Shown here piece after piece: positions 7,683-18,070 of a stretch of 37,641 nt of DNA. The first letter of the stretch is position 1; every line of letters starts with the position of its first letter. Position numbers and translations under genes: made by a program. A model generated the notes under the pieces. It saw only the letters and a list, made by a program, of their open reading frames with translations, was not told the DNA's origin and did not search any database. The stretch is from Zoogloea sp. (GTDB taxonomy: Bacteria > Pseudomonadota > Gammaproteobacteria > Burkholderiales > Rhodocyclaceae): NCBI GenBank assembly GCA_023150095.1, contig JAKLLO010000028.1:1-37641 (forward strand), given 5' to 3'.

Positions 7683-7719
7683 TGTTGCAATTCTAACTCT
7701 AAAAGTTACAAAAGCAACA
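7683..7719 (-). promoter_or_regulatory. toxin-antitoxin promoter within a nested inverted repeat
   Basis: The outer arms TGTTGC (7683-7688) and GCAACA (7714-7719) and inner arms TAACT (7694-7698) and AGTTA (7704-7708) are perfect, and every spacer is exactly five bases, giving a 37-bp symmetric site. On the minus strand the -10-like TAGAAT (7690-7695) and -35-like TTGCTT (7712-7717), 16 bases apart, lie inside it. This is what is expected of a site where a dimeric or tetrameric antitoxin represses its own operon. The sequence symmetry is seen directly; the binding protein is inferred. Confidence 0.7.
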
Positions 7720-7796
7720 AACGGCAGTGAGGAGTAAGGAGATAGGAGTGAGGTGGAGGTTCGGCGAGCGGGCGTCGCTTTTCGGCGCACCAATGA

Positions 7797-7821
7797 AAAA
7801 CGGGCCACTGGGGCCCGTTTT
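7797..7821 (-). terminator. rho-independent terminator of purM
   Basis: Perfect ten-base arms AAAACGGGCC (7797-7806) and GGCCCGTTTT (7812-7821) with a five-base loop. Read on the minus strand, the GC-rich stem is followed by a run of five T. It lies 35 bases beyond the purM stop. Because the A/T tails are symmetric it may also work in the other direction, but no plus-strand gene ends here. Confidence 0.85.
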
Positions 7822-7855
7822 GCTACTGCCTTGTTGCGGGCAGGCCCGCTGGCGC

Positions 7856-8890
<1,035 letters not shown>

Positions 8891-8944
8891 GGGTTCTGTG
8901 ATCTCTTCTGAAGCGTCCGGATGCCACCGGGAACGCTCATCGGA

Positions 8945-8973
8945 TTGAGCACCCCGCCGGAACCGGCTACATT
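8945..8973 (+). promoter_or_regulatory. putative sigma-70 promoter for hda
   Basis: TTGAGC (8945-8950) and TACATT (8968-8973) are 17 bases apart, each four of six matches to consensus. Transcription would start near 8980, leaving about 114 bases of leader before the GTG chosen for hda. No other similarly good pair was noticed in the purM-hda gap. Confidence 0.5.
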
Positions 8974-9093
8974 AACGGGCCTTGCGCCGGGGTTTTGGCC
9001 CCTGCCACGCAAACAAACCCGAATTTTAGCCGAAATGTCGCCGGCCCGCCCCTGCCGGGTGCGCTGGCGCAACAATCGCGTGCCCCCATCCGC

Positions 9094-9774
9094 GTGAAGC
9101 AACTCACCCTCGACCTGCGCGCCGACTCACCGCCGCTGCTGGAAAATTTCGTCGCCGCCGCCAACGCCGACCTGCTCGCCGCCCTCTACGAAGCCGTGCC
9201 CGTGGCCGATGTGCCCCAGCACCTCTTCCTGTGGGGCGACGCCGGCAGCGGGCGCAGCCATCTGCTGAAAAGCGTCGTCACCGCCGCTGCCCAGGCCGGC
9301 CGCCCCGCGTGCTACCTGCAGGCCGCCGACGTGGCTGCCTCCCTGCCCGAAGCGCCCGGCCTGCTGCTGGCGGTCGATGACGTGGAGGCCCTCGGCCCTG
9401 ACGCCCAGATCGCGCTGTTCCGCGCCTTCAACGCCGCCCGCGGCCAGAAGATGACCCTCATCACCAGCGGCGCCGCGGCCCCGCTGCAGCTGGCGCTGCG
9501 CGAGGATCTGCGCACGCGCATCGGCCAGAGCCTGATCTTCGAGGTCAAGGGCCTCACCGACGACGACCGCAACGCCATCCTCCAGGCCCAGGCCGCCACC
9601 CGCGGGCTGCGCCTCGAACCCGAGCTGGTGCAATACCTGCTGCGCCACGGCCGGCGGGATCTCACCAGCCTGCTGCGCACCCTCGACGCCCTCGACGCCG
9701 CCTCGCTCGAACGCAAGCGCGCCGTCACCCTGCCCCTGCTGCGGGAAGTCCTGCAGCGCGACCCGACCCTTTAA
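9094..9774 (+). CDS. hda: Hda, DnaA regulatory inactivator (AAA+ DnaA homologue)
   Basis: A 226-residue AAA+ protein related to domain III of DnaA. With the DNA-loaded sliding clamp, Hda stimulates ATP hydrolysis by DnaA after initiation. The N-terminal KQLTLDL fits the clamp-binding motif that Hda carries at its extreme N-terminus, which is why the GTG at 9094 was chosen; a TTG 33 codons upstream would bury it. The Walker A variant GDAGSGRSHLL and the Walker B LLLAVDDVEAL are clear, and LREDLRTRIG holds the box VII region. The C-terminal DnaA DNA-binding domain is absent, as expected for Hda. No good ribosome-binding site is visible. The HAD-IB phosphatase gene follows after nine bases. Confidence 0.9.
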   Translation: MKQLTLDLRADSPPLLENFVAAANADLLAALYEAVPVADVPQHLFLWGDAGSGRSHLLKSVVTAAAQAGRPACYLQAADVAASLPEAPGLLLAVDDVEALGPDAQIALFRAFNAARGQKMTLITSGAAAPLQLALREDLRTRIGQSLIFEVKGLTDDDRNAILQAQAATRGLRLEPELVQYLLRHGRRDLTSLLRTLDALDAASLERKRAVTLPLLREVLQRDPTL

Positions 9775-9783
9775 GCGCACACC

Positions 9784-10446
9784 ATGGAACTCGTACTTTT
9801 CGACCTGGACAACACCCTGCTCGCCGGCGACTCGGATTTCGAGTGGGCCCAATTCCTGATCTCCAAAGGCGTGCTCGACAAGGAAGTCTACGAAGCCCGC
9901 AACCAGCAGTTCTACGACCAGTACAAGGCCGGCACGCTGGACATCTTCGAGTTCCTCGACTTCCAGCTCAAGCCCCTGGCCCGCCACAGCCGCGCCCAGC
10001 TCGACGCCTGGCACCGCGAGTTCATGGACACCCGCGTCCGCCCGATGATGACGCCCAAGGCGCAGACGCTGGTGAAGCAGCACCTGGATTCCGGCGCGGT
10101 GGTGGCCATCGTCACCGCCACCAACAGCTTCGTCACCGGCCCCATCGCCCGGGCCTTTGGCATCCCGCACCTGGTCGCCACCATCCCGGCCCAGGAAGAC
10201 GGCGCCTTCACCGGCAAGCCCCGCGGCACCCCGGCCTTCAAGGCCGGCAAGATCGAACGCGTCGAGGCCTGGCTCGAAAGCCTCGGCCTGTGCTGGGAGA
10301 GCTTCGCCAAGAGCAGCTTCTACAGCGATTCCCACAACGATCTGCCGCTGATGAACAAGGTTGGCAACCCGGTCGCCGTCGACCCGGACGACACCCTGCG
10401 CGCCCACGCCACCGGCCACGGCTGGCCGGTCATCTCGCTGCGATAA
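9784..10446 (+). CDS. HAD-IB family phosphatase (SerB-like)
   Basis: A 220-residue cytoplasmic hydrolase. Motif I is FDLDNTLL, with the nucleophile Asp7 and general acid Asp9; motif II is the TAT in VTATNSF; the motif III Lys lies in the GKPRGTPAFKAGK region; motif IV is DSHNDLPLM. This places it in subfamily IB with phosphoserine-phosphatase-like enzymes, and sequences of this type commonly sit between hda and pcnB in betaproteobacteria. The substrate is not known. Here the next gene is not pcnB but a TonB receptor, so the conserved order breaks just after this gene. It lies nine bases after hda and is probably cotranscribed with it. Confidence 0.88.
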   Translation: MELVLFDLDNTLLAGDSDFEWAQFLISKGVLDKEVYEARNQQFYDQYKAGTLDIFEFLDFQLKPLARHSRAQLDAWHREFMDTRVRPMMTPKAQTLVKQHLDSGAVVAIVTATNSFVTGPIARAFGIPHLVATIPAQEDGAFTGKPRGTPAFKAGKIERVEAWLESLGLCWESFAKSSFYSDSHNDLPLMNKVGNPVAVDPDDTLRAHATGHGWPVISLR

Positions 10447-10579
10447 GCCGCACGGCCGGGGCTACCGGCCACCTCAAGTTCGCGGGCATGGCGCCGTTAC
10501 GATCGCGTCATCCAATGTTGCGTCGCCCGTGATCCTGAAGCCATATGCGAATCGGGGCGACGTCAGATCGCCCGCCCCG

Positions 10580-12568
10580 ATGAAGAACGCCTCTTCCCTC
10601 CACGCCAGCCTCAACTGCGTCGCGCTGGCCCTGGCGGGCTGCTCCGCCTGCGCCCACGGCGCCGACGACCTGACCGAGCTATCCCTCGACCAGCTGCTCG
10701 ACGTGCCGGTGGTGAGCGCCTCGCGCTTCGAACAGAAGGCCTCAGAAACCGCCGCCACCGTCAGCGTCGTCACCCGCGACGACATCCGCCAGTACGGCTG
10801 GCGCAGCGTCGCCGAAGTCCTGCGCAGCCTGCACGGTTTCTACATCCACAGCGACCGGGGCTACGACTACGTGGGCGCCCGCAGCTTCGCCCGCCCCCAG
10901 GACTACAACACCCGCGTGCTGCTGCTGGTCGATGGCCAGCGGGTCAATGACGCCATCTACGACCAGGCCTACATCGGCACCGACGGCATCATCGACCTGG
11001 ACATCGTCGAACGCATCGAGGTCATCCGCGGGCCGGGCTCGTCGATCTACGGCGGCAACGCCCTTTTCGGGGTGATCAACCTCATCACCCGCAGCGGCGC
11101 GCAGCTTGACGGCGGCGAACTCGGCGGGCGCGTTTCCAGCCACAACACCGTTGACGGCCGGGCCAGCGTGGGCAAGCGCCTCGACAACGGCGCCGACTTC
11201 CTCGCCTCGGTCTCGGGGATGAACAGCACCGGCCCGGCGCTGTATTTCCCCGAATTCGACACCCCCGCCAGCAACGACGGCCGCACCGCCCACACCGACT
11301 ACACCCGCCAGGGCAGCGTCTTCGCTCGCGTCAGCCTCGACGGCCTGCGCATCACCACCGCCGCCAGCCGGCGGACCAAGGGCGTGCCCACCGGCGCGTT
11401 CGGCGCCGGGTTCAACGACCGCAGCCACGCCTACATCGACACCCAGGGCTATCTCGCCGTCGACTACACCCGCGACCTCGACGCCGCCACCGAGCTCTCC
11501 GGCCGCGCCTACCTGTCGGACTACACGTTCGCGGCCCCCGCCATCCGCGGCACGCCGCCGGTGCGCAACCACGACGAAGCCCACGGCAGCTGGTACGGCA
11601 TCGACCTCAAGCTGGTGAGCAAGCTCTCGGCCCGCAACAAGCTCGTGGCCGGCATCGAGCACCAGCGCAACCGCATCCAGAACCAGCGCAACTACGACGC
11701 ATGGCCTTACCGGCTCAACGCCGACGACCGCCGCCAGAGCGAACGCAGCGGCCTCTTCGTGCAGGATGACTTCCAGTGGACGCCCGCGCTCAAGCTGTCG
11801 GTGGGCGGCCGGGTCGATCAGGTCACCGACCAGAGCAGCCAGTTCAGCCCGCGCCTGGGCGCCGTGTATCGGCTATCGGCCCAGACCGTCTGGAAGCTCC
11901 AGTACGGCACCGCCTTCCGGGCGCCCAACGTCTACGAGAGCAACTACAGCTACGCCGGCACCGCCATCGCCAACCCGCGGCTGCGCGCCGAAAAGATCAC
12001 CACCTGGGAAACCAGCGTCGAGCACTACCTCGACAGCCAGACCCGCCTGCTCGGCACCGCCTACGTCTATCGCCTCGCCAACCTGATCGACCAGACCACC
12101 GACGCCCGCTCGGGCCTCCTGCAGTACATCAACGCCGGCCGCAACTCGGCCCGCGGTGTCGAACTGGAGCTCGAGAAGCTGTGGGCCAACGGCGCCCGCC
12201 TGCGCACCAGCCTCGAGCTTCAGCACGCCCACGACGCCACCGGCAGCGATCTCACCAACTCGCCCAACATCATCGGCAAGCTCAACCTGTCAGTGCCCCT
12301 GCCCTGGCAATCCCTGCGCCTGGGCACCGAAGCCCAATGGCTCGCCGCCCGCAAGACCCACGCCGGCATGGTGCCCGACTACGGCATCGCCAACCTCACC
12401 CTGCTGCGCCCCATGGCCGGCGACCGCTGGGAATGGTCTGCCTCGGTCTTCAACCTGTTCGACAACCGCCACCTCGACGCCACCGCCTACGACCCCACGG
12501 TGCCCCAGCGCGACCGGCTCGCCCAGGACGGCCGCAGCTATCGCCTGAAGGCGGTGTATCGCTTCTGA
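10580..12568 (+). CDS. TonB-dependent outer-membrane receptor
   Basis: A 662-residue receptor with signal peptide (cut probably after AHGA near residue 27), a conserved leader segment DLTELSLDQLLDVPVVSAS, a plug domain (about 50-165, with VLLLVDGQRVND and IEVIRGPGSSIYGGNALFGVIN) and a 22-strand-type barrel ending in YRF, the aromatic C-terminus of outer-membrane proteins. The DLTELSLDQLL leader is the subgroup I associate with neighbouring DUF4154/YfiR genes. The signal peptide also contains LAGC, which resembles a lipobox, although lipoprotein receptors would be unusual. The ATG at 10580 gives a clean signal peptide; the upstream in-frame extension overlaps the HAD gene. The stop and the next start share one base (TGATG). 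The ligand cannot be deduced. Confidence 0.92.
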   Translation: MKNASSLHASLNCVALALAGCSACAHGADDLTELSLDQLLDVPVVSASRFEQKASETAATVSVVTRDDIRQYGWRSVAEVLRSLHGFYIHSDRGYDYVGARSFARPQDYNTRVLLLVDGQRVNDAIYDQAYIGTDGIIDLDIVERIEVIRGPGSSIYGGNALFGVINLITRSGAQLDGGELGGRVSSHNTVDGRASVGKRLDNGADFLASVSGMNSTGPALYFPEFDTPASNDGRTAHTDYTRQGSVFARVSLDGLRITTAASRRTKGVPTGAFGAGFNDRSHAYIDTQGYLAVDYTRDLDAATELSGRAYLSDYTFAAPAIRGTPPVRNHDEAHGSWYGIDLKLVSKLSARNKLVAGIEHQRNRIQNQRNYDAWPYRLNADDRRQSERSGLFVQDDFQWTPALKLSVGGRVDQVTDQSSQFSPRLGAVYRLSAQTVWKLQYGTAFRAPNVYESNYSYAGTAIANPRLRAEKITTWETSVEHYLDSQTRLLGTAYVYRLANLIDQTTDARSGLLQYINAGRNSARGVELELEKLWANGARLRTSLELQHAHDATGSDLTNSPNIIGKLNLSVPLPWQSLRLGTEAQWLAARKTHAGMVPDYGIANLTLLRPMAGDRWEWSASVFNLFDNRHLDATAYDPTVPQRDRLAQDGRSYRLKAVYRF

Positions 12569-13161
12569 TGGCTGCCCGCGTCGTGACCACCCTCCTCCGC
12601 CACCTCGCCGCCGCCGGCGCCGGCCGACGCCTGGCCGCGTGGGCCACGCTCGCCCTGGCCAGCCCGCTGGTGCCGGCAGCCCCCGAGATCGCCGAGGAAA
12701 ACGCGGTGAAGGCCGCCTTCATCTACAACTTCGCCAAGTTTTCCGACTGGCCCGACGAACACTGGAACCGCGCCCCCAGGCTGCGCATCTGCGTCACCGG
12801 CAACGGCACCGACCTCACCCAGGCCGTGGCCGCCCTCGACGCCAAGCCGCCGGTGCGCGGCAAGGGCGTGGACGTGCGCATCCTGGCCCGCGCCGAGGAA
12901 GGCGCCCAGTGCCACATCCTGGTCATCACCGGCCGGGCCAGCGCCCAGCCGGTGCTCCAGGCGCTCGGCACGGCGCCGGTGCTCACGGTGGGCGAAGCCG
13001 ACGGTTTCGCCGCGGCGGGCGGCGTCATCGGCCTTTACATGGAAGGTGACAAGGTGCGTTTCGAGGCCAACCCGGATGCCGCCCAGCGGGTTGGCCTCAA
13101 GCTCAGCTCCCAGATCCTCCGGCTCGCCCGGCTGGTGCGCGACGGCAAGGGAGGCCGCTGA
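12568..13161 (+). CDS. YfiR-like periplasmic protein (DUF4154)
   Basis: A 197-residue exported protein. A basic N-terminus and hydrophobic segment ([16 protein letters not shown], about 22-37) form the signal, followed by the DUF4154 signature [16 protein letters not shown]. Cys75 and Cys115 correspond by position to a structural disulfide pair of Pseudomonas YfiR (as I recall, Cys71-Cys110). YfiR is a periplasmic inhibitor that binds the CHASE8 sensor of the cyclase YfiN and releases it under envelope or redox stress. Here the next gene encodes a CHASE8 histidine kinase, so by analogy this protein would gate that kinase, perhaps in response to the upstream TonB receptor. Start and stop each overlap the neighbouring gene by one base, so the three are translationally coupled. 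Confidence 0.88.
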   Translation: MAARVVTTLLRHLAAAGAGRRLAAWATLALASPLVPAAPEIAEENAVKAAFIYNFAKFSDWPDEHWNRAPRLRICVTGNGTDLTQAVAALDAKPPVRGKGVDVRILARAEEGAQCHILVITGRASAQPVLQALGTAPVLTVGEADGFAAAGGVIGLYMEGDKVRFEANPDAAQRVGLKLSSQILRLARLVRDGKGGR

Positions 13162-15953
13162 TGTCCACCACCGGACGCCCGCCCTCGCTCCTCGAAAACC
13201 TCCTCCGGATCGGTTCGCTGCGCAAGAAGCTGCGCCTCATCAACCTGCTCACCACCGGCAGCGCGTTTCTCATCGCGGTGCTGCTGCTGGCGGTTCACGA
13301 CTACCTCGAGCTGCGCTCCACCTTCATCGAGGAAGCCCGCACCAAGGCCGAGTTCGTCGGCCGCAACAGCGCCTCGGCGGTGGTGTTCGACGACCGGATG
13401 GCCGCAGAAGGCTTCCTGCGCTCCCTGGCGGACGACCACCAGGTGCGCTTCGCCGTCCTGTGGAACGCCGCTGGCCAGCCCCTCGCCAGCTACACCCAGG
13501 CCGGCACCGGCAACGCCCCGGTGTTCACCCATCCGCCGGCCCAGGGCCACATCCTCAACAGCACGACGCTGGACGTCACCCAGCCAATCCACGTGGACAG
13601 CACCCAGGCCGGCGCGGTCACGCTGCGCTTCGACCTGGGCAAGCTCTACCTGCGGCTCGCCTGGCACATCATCGCCTTCGCGGTGGTGATCCTCATCGCC
13701 CTCACCATCGCCCACGGCCTGCTCACGCGCCTCAACGAGACCATCACCGACCCCATGACCCGCCTGGTGGACGTGATGGACCGCGTCACCGCCGGCGCCG
13801 ACTACAGCATCCGCGCGCCGGTTGATTCCGGCGACGAGATCGGCGAACTCGCCCGGGGCTTCAACGCCATGCTCGAGCAGATCCAGGAACGCGACCGCAG
13901 CCTCGCCACCCACCGGGACCAGCTTGAGCACACCGTCGAGACCCGCACCCTCGAACTGCGCCGGGCCAAGGAGCTCGCCGAAGCCGCCAACCAGGCCAAG
14001 AGCGATTTCCTCGCCACCATGAGCCACGAGATCCGCACCCCGATGAACGCCATCCTCGGGATGACCGAGATGCTCCGCAGCACGCCCCTCAACGCCCAGC
14101 AGGCGCGCTTCTCGGACGCGGTGTACCAGTCGGGCGAGCACCTGCTCAACATCATCAACGACATCCTCGACTTCTCGAAGGTCGAGGCCGGCAAGCTCGA
14201 ACTCGAAACCATCGACTTCCACCTGCGCCAGCTCATCGAGGACGTGGGCTACATGTTCGCCCGCGCCGCCGAGGCCAAGGGCGTCGAGCTGGTCTGCGCC
14301 GTGCCCCACGACGCCCCGCTGGCCCTGTGCGGCGACCCGGTCCGCCTGCGCCAGATCCTCACCAACCTGATGAGCAACGCGGTCAAGTTCACCCACCAGG
14401 GCGAGATCGTCATCCGCGCCCAGCTGCTGGACGAAGACGACGCCCGCGCCCGCTACCGCATCGAGGTGAAGGACAGCGGGATCGGCATTGCCAGCGACGC
14501 CCACGGCAAGATCTTCAGCGCCTTCTCCCAGGCCGACAACTCCACCACCCGGCGCTACGGCGGCACCGGCCTCGGGCTGGCGATCACCCGCCGGCTGGTC
14601 GAACTGATGGGCGGCGCGATCGGGCTGGACAGCACCCCGGGCCAGGGCACCCGCTTCTGGATCGAACTGCCCTTCGCCAAACAGGACGCCACCGCCCGCA
14701 GCGGCGCCGCCCCGGCCGCACAGCTCGCCGGCCGCCGGGTGCTGCTGGCGGTGGACAACACCAGCCAGCGCCAGGTCATCGGGCAGATCGTCCAGGGCTG
14801 GACGATGCAGCCCGCCGGCGTCGCCACCGGCGCCGACGCCCTGCGCGCCCTCGAGCACGCCGCCGCCCGCCGCCAGCCCTACGACCTCGCGATCATCGAC
14901 CTGCACCAGCCGGAGATGGACAGCGCCCGCCTGGTGGACGCCATCCGCCGCCAGCCCAGGTTCGCCGCCCTGCCCCTGCTCGTGGTCGCCTCGGTCGGCA
15001 CGCCGGGCGGCGCCGGCGACCCGTCACCCGCCGACGGCGTCCTGACCAAACCGGTGCGCCAGTCCGACCTCTACGACGCCATCGCCACCGCGCTCTTCCG
15101 GGCGCCCCGCCCCGTGCCGCCGGCTCCCGCGGCGACCGCACCGGCCAGCGCGCTCAGCGGCCACGTACTGGTGGCCGAGGACAACCCGGTCAACCAGCAG
15201 CTGGCACTGGCCATGCTTCAGTCCTTCGGCCTGCAGTGCACCCTCGCCAACAACGGCGTCGAGGCCGTCGAGAAAGTCCGCAGCGGCAACTTCGATCTGG
15301 TGCTGATGGACTGCCAGATGCCCGAGATGGACGGCCTCGAAGCCACCGCGCGGATCCGCGTGATGCAGGACGCAGGCGCGATCCGCCCGCTGCCGGTGAT
15401 CGCCCTCACCGCCAATGCCGTCTCCGGCGACCGGGAGCGCTGCATCGCCGCCGGCATGGACGCCTACCTCAGCAAGCCCTTCACCCGCGAGCAGCTGTCG
15501 CGGATGCTCGCCACCTGGCTGCCCGGCGGGCACGACGTGGCCCCCGCACCCGCCACCAAGGCCGCCCCCGCGCCGGCCGGCGACGAGCCGATCAACCCGG
15601 CCGCCCTCGACGCGATCCGCCGCATCCCCGGCCCCAACGGCCCCGCCCTCGTCGAACGGGTGATCCACAGCATCCTCGCCGAAACCCCGCCGCGCCTGGC
15701 CGAACTCGGCCGGAGCGCCCGCGCCGCCGACCTCGACGCCCTGCGCCGGACCGCCCATTACCTCAAGTCGAGCACCGCCCACGTGGGCGCCGAAACGCTC
15801 GCCGCCCAGTTCAAGGCCCTCGAAGCCAGCGCACGCACCGCCAGCCCGGATGCCGTGCAAGGTCTTCTGGCCGCCATCGAAGAAGAGTGGTCCCGGGTCG
15901 CCCAGGCCCTGCAGGACACCCTCGAAGGACAAGCCCGTCATGTCGAATCCTGA
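13161..15953 (+). CDS. hybrid sensor histidine kinase: CHASE8-HAMP-HisKA-HATPase-REC-REC-HPt
   Basis: A 930-residue inner-membrane phosphorelay kinase. TM1 is at about 27-46; a periplasmic CHASE8 domain (50-165) contains [16 protein letters not shown]2 is at 170-187; then HAMP (188-242), HisKA with [10 protein letters not shown] (His289), and an ATPase domain with N box [11 protein letters not shown]1 DSGIGI and G2 GGTGLGLAI. The first REC (526-645) has Asp580 and Lys630 but only one residue of the N-terminal acidic pair (AVDN), so it may be degenerate. The second REC (668-788) has Asp717 and Lys772 intact. HPt contains [10 protein letters not shown] (His866). The CHASE8-HAMP input is like YfiN, but the output is a phosphorelay. 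The 3' end overlaps the REC-GGDEF-EAL gene by 14 bases, its probable phosphate acceptor. Confidence 0.93.
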   Translation: MSTTGRPPSLLENLLRIGSLRKKLRLINLLTTGSAFLIAVLLLAVHDYLELRSTFIEEARTKAEFVGRNSASAVVFDDRMAAEGFLRSLADDHQVRFAVLWNAAGQPLASYTQAGTGNAPVFTHPPAQGHILNSTTLDVTQPIHVDSTQAGAVTLRFDLGKLYLRLAWHIIAFAVVILIALTIAHGLLTRLNETITDPMTRLVDVMDRVTAGADYSIRAPVDSGDEIGELARGFNAMLEQIQERDRSLATHRDQLEHTVETRTLELRRAKELAEAANQAKSDFLATMSHEIRTPMNAILGMTEMLRSTPLNAQQARFSDAVYQSGEHLLNIINDILDFSKVEAGKLELETIDFHLRQLIEDVGYMFARAAEAKGVELVCAVPHDAPLALCGDPVRLRQILTNLMSNAVKFTHQGEIVIRAQLLDEDDARARYRIEVKDSGIGIASDAHGKIFSAFSQADNSTTRRYGGTGLGLAITRRLVELMGGAIGLDSTPGQGTRFWIELPFAKQDATARSGAAPAAQLAGRRVLLAVDNTSQRQVIGQIVQGWTMQPAGVATGADALRALEHAAARRQPYDLAIIDLHQPEMDSARLVDAIRRQPRFAALPLLVVASVGTPGGAGDPSPADGVLTKPVRQSDLYDAIATALFRAPRPVPPAPAATAPASALSGHVLVAEDNPVNQQLALAMLQSFGLQCTLANNGVEAVEKVRSGNFDLVLMDCQMPEMDGLEATARIRVMQDAGAIRPLPVIALTANAVSGDRERCIAAGMDAYLSKPFTREQLSRMLATWLPGGHDVAPAPATKAAPAPAGDEPINPAALDAIRRIPGPNGPALVERVIHSILAETPPRLAELGRSARAADLDALRRTAHYLKSSTAHVGAETLAAQFKALEASARTASPDAVQGLLAAIEEEWSRVAQALQDTLEGQARHVES

Positions 15954-18054
15954 TTTCCCGCCCCCGCCCCGCGTCCTGATCGTCGACGACGATTACACCG
16001 CCCGCCTGCTCGAACGCGAAGCCCTCGAACAGTCCGGCTTCATCGTCGACGAAGCCCGCGACGGCGGCACGGCCCTCGACGCCGTGCAGCACCAGCCGCC
16101 CGACCTGATGCTCCTCGACGTGGACATGCCCGGCATCGACGGCTTCGAGGTGTGCCGCCAGATCCGCCGCCGCTGGGCCGCCTGCGACATCCCGATCATC
16201 ATGGTCACCGGGATGGACGACCTGGCCTCCATCAACCTCGCCTACGAGGTGGGCGCCAACGACTTCATGGCCAAGCCCATCAACTGGCCGATCCTGGGCC
16301 ACCGGGCCCGCTACGTGCTGCGCGCCGCCGAGAGCGTGCGCACCCAGAAGGATCTCGAAGCCCGCCAGGCCGCCATCGTGCGCGCCATCCCCGACATGCT
16401 GTTCACCCTGCGTGGCGACGGCACGATCCTCGATGCCAAGGCCGGCGCCGGCCGCCGCGACGCCATCCAGCCCCGCCTGTTCATCGGCCGGCGGGTGCCC
16501 GACGTGCTGCCCGAAGAACTCGCCACCGAGTTCGCCGACAACCTCCACCGGGCCATCCAGGACGGCATGCTCCAGGCGCTGGTGTTCACGCTCCCCGCCG
16601 ACGGCCAGGACCGCCACTACGAGGCACGCCTCGCCCGTAGCAGTCAGGATCAGGCGGTGGCCGTGGTGCGCGACATCACCCGCGAAAAGCAGAACGAAGA
16701 GAAGATCCGCCGGCTGGCCTACTACGACCCGCTCACCGGCATGCCCAACCGCCAGCATTTTGTCGAGCGGCTCGAGCAGGAGCTCCAGCGCACCGCCCGC
16801 GAGCGTCGCAAGCTGGCGCTGCTGTTTCTCGACCTCGACGGCTTCAAGCGCATCAACGACACCCTCGGCCACGGCACCGGCGATCTGGTGCTGCGCGAGG
16901 TGGCCCTGCGCCTGAAGGAGAAGCTGCGGGTCAGCGACATCGTGTCCCGGCCCGGCGCCGAAGACCCGCCGCCGCCGCTGCATCTGGCGCGGCTGGGCGG
17001 CGACGAATTCGTGATCGCCCTGCCCTCCCTCGATGACGCCCGGGCCGCCATCCAGATCGCCCAGCGGGTGCGCAGCGCCCTCGCCCGGCCCTTCCAGGTG
17101 GAAGACGCCGAGGTCAGCATCGGCGCCAGCATCGGCATCGCCATGTATCCCGAGGACGGCACCGACGCGGCCACCCTGCTCAAGCACGCCGACACCGCCA
17201 TGTACCACGCCAAGGAGCGCGGCCGGAACAACTGGCAGATGTACAGCCAGGCCCTCACCGACCAGGCGGTCGAGCGGCTCAAGCTCGAAAACGACATCCG
17301 CAAGGGGCTGGAGCGGGGCGAGTTCGTGCTGCACTACCAGCCCATCGTCGACACCACCGACAGCCGCATCACCGGCGTCGAGGCGCTGCTGCGCTGGCGG
17401 CACCCGGAGCGCGGGCTGCTCGAGCCCTCGGCCTTCATCCTGGCTGCCGAAGAGAGCGGGCTCATCGTCCCCCTCGGCCGCTGGGTGCTGGAAGCCGCCT
17501 GCGCCCAGGCTGGCGCCTGGCAGCGGGCCGGCATCGCCCCGGCACGGATCGCCGTCAATCTGTCAGGTCGTCAGCTGCGGATGCCGGACTTCAGCCGTGG
17601 CGTGATGGACCTCGTCACCCGCCACGGGCTCGACCCCGGGCGGCTGGTGCTGGAGCTCACCGAAGGGCTGGTGATGGACGGCGACCCGGCCCTGGCGGCA
17701 GAACTTCACTGGCTCGGGGCCGCCGGCGTGCACTTTGCGCTGGACGATTTCGGCATCGGCTACTCGTCCATCGCCCACCTCAAGCGCCTGCCCATCGGCA
17801 GCCTGAAGATCGACCGCAGCTTCGTCCACGGCCTGTTCGACAACCCCAACGACGCGGGCATCACCACCGCCATCCTGGCGATGGCCCGGCATCTGGGGCT
17901 GGAGGTGGTGGCCGAAGGCGTCGAGACCGCCGCCGAGCGGGATTTCCTGCGGGAGGCCGGCTGCCGGACGATGCAGGGCTTCCTCTTCGCGCCGCCGCTC
18001 CCGGCGGCCGAGATGGAAGCCCTGCTGCGGGACGCCCTGCGCGAGCCGGCCTGA
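15940..18054 (+). CDS. response regulator with GGDEF and EAL domains (REC-PAS-GGDEF-EAL)
   Basis: A 704-residue cytoplasmic regulator of cyclic di-GMP. REC (10-130) has phosphoacceptor Asp60 ([11 protein letters not shown]) and Lys112. A PAS-like linker (about 142-248) is followed by GGDEF with GGDEF intact at 353-357 and EAL with EALLRW at 481. Other EAL catalytic landmarks ([31 protein letters not shown]) are present, so both synthesis and breakdown are possible. Unusually, about 14 residues rich in Pro and acidic residues are inserted between the inhibitory-site-like RVSD (330-333) and GGDEF. The start is the ATG at 15940 with GAAGGA upstream, inside the kinase gene; the further in-frame extension is kinase coding sequence in another frame. 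The upstream HPt probably phosphorylates it. Confidence 0.93.
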   Translation: MSNPDFPPPPRVLIVDDDYTARLLEREALEQSGFIVDEARDGGTALDAVQHQPPDLMLLDVDMPGIDGFEVCRQIRRRWAACDIPIIMVTGMDDLASINLAYEVGANDFMAKPINWPILGHRARYVLRAAESVRTQKDLEARQAAIVRAIPDMLFTLRGDGTILDAKAGAGRRDAIQPRLFIGRRVPDVLPEELATEFADNLHRAIQDGMLQALVFTLPADGQDRHYEARLARSSQDQAVAVVRDITREKQNEEKIRRLAYYDPLTGMPNRQHFVERLEQELQRTARERRKLALLFLDLDGFKRINDTLGHGTGDLVLREVALRLKEKLRVSDIVSRPGAEDPPPPLHLARLGGDEFVIALPSLDDARAAIQIAQRVRSALARPFQVEDAEVSIGASIGIAMYPEDGTDAATLLKHADTAMYHAKERGRNNWQMYSQALTDQAVERLKLENDIRKGLERGEFVLHYQPIVDTTDSRITGVEALLRWRHPERGLLEPSAFILAAEESGLIVPLGRWVLEAACAQAGAWQRAGIAPARIAVNLSGRQLRMPDFSRGVMDLVTRHGLDPGRLVLELTEGLVMDGDPALAAELHWLGAAGVHFALDDFGIGYSSIAHLKRLPIGSLKIDRSFVHGLFDNPNDAGITTAILAMARHLGLEVVAEGVETAAERDFLREAGCRTMQGFLFAPPLPAAEMEALLRDALREPA

Positions 18055-18070
18055 ACCGCCCTGACCGGGA

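Noticed and set aside
10447-10579. Cobalamin or c-di-GMP riboswitch upstream of the TonB receptor
   Set aside because: I looked for the conserved cobalamin-box and GEMM core sequences and saw neither; the gap is only 133 bases and lacks a stable multi-stem pattern.
13035-14906. A 623-codon minus-strand open frame antisense to the CHASE8 kinase
   Set aside because: Low-complexity product with no recognisable domain; shadow of the codon pattern of the real gene.
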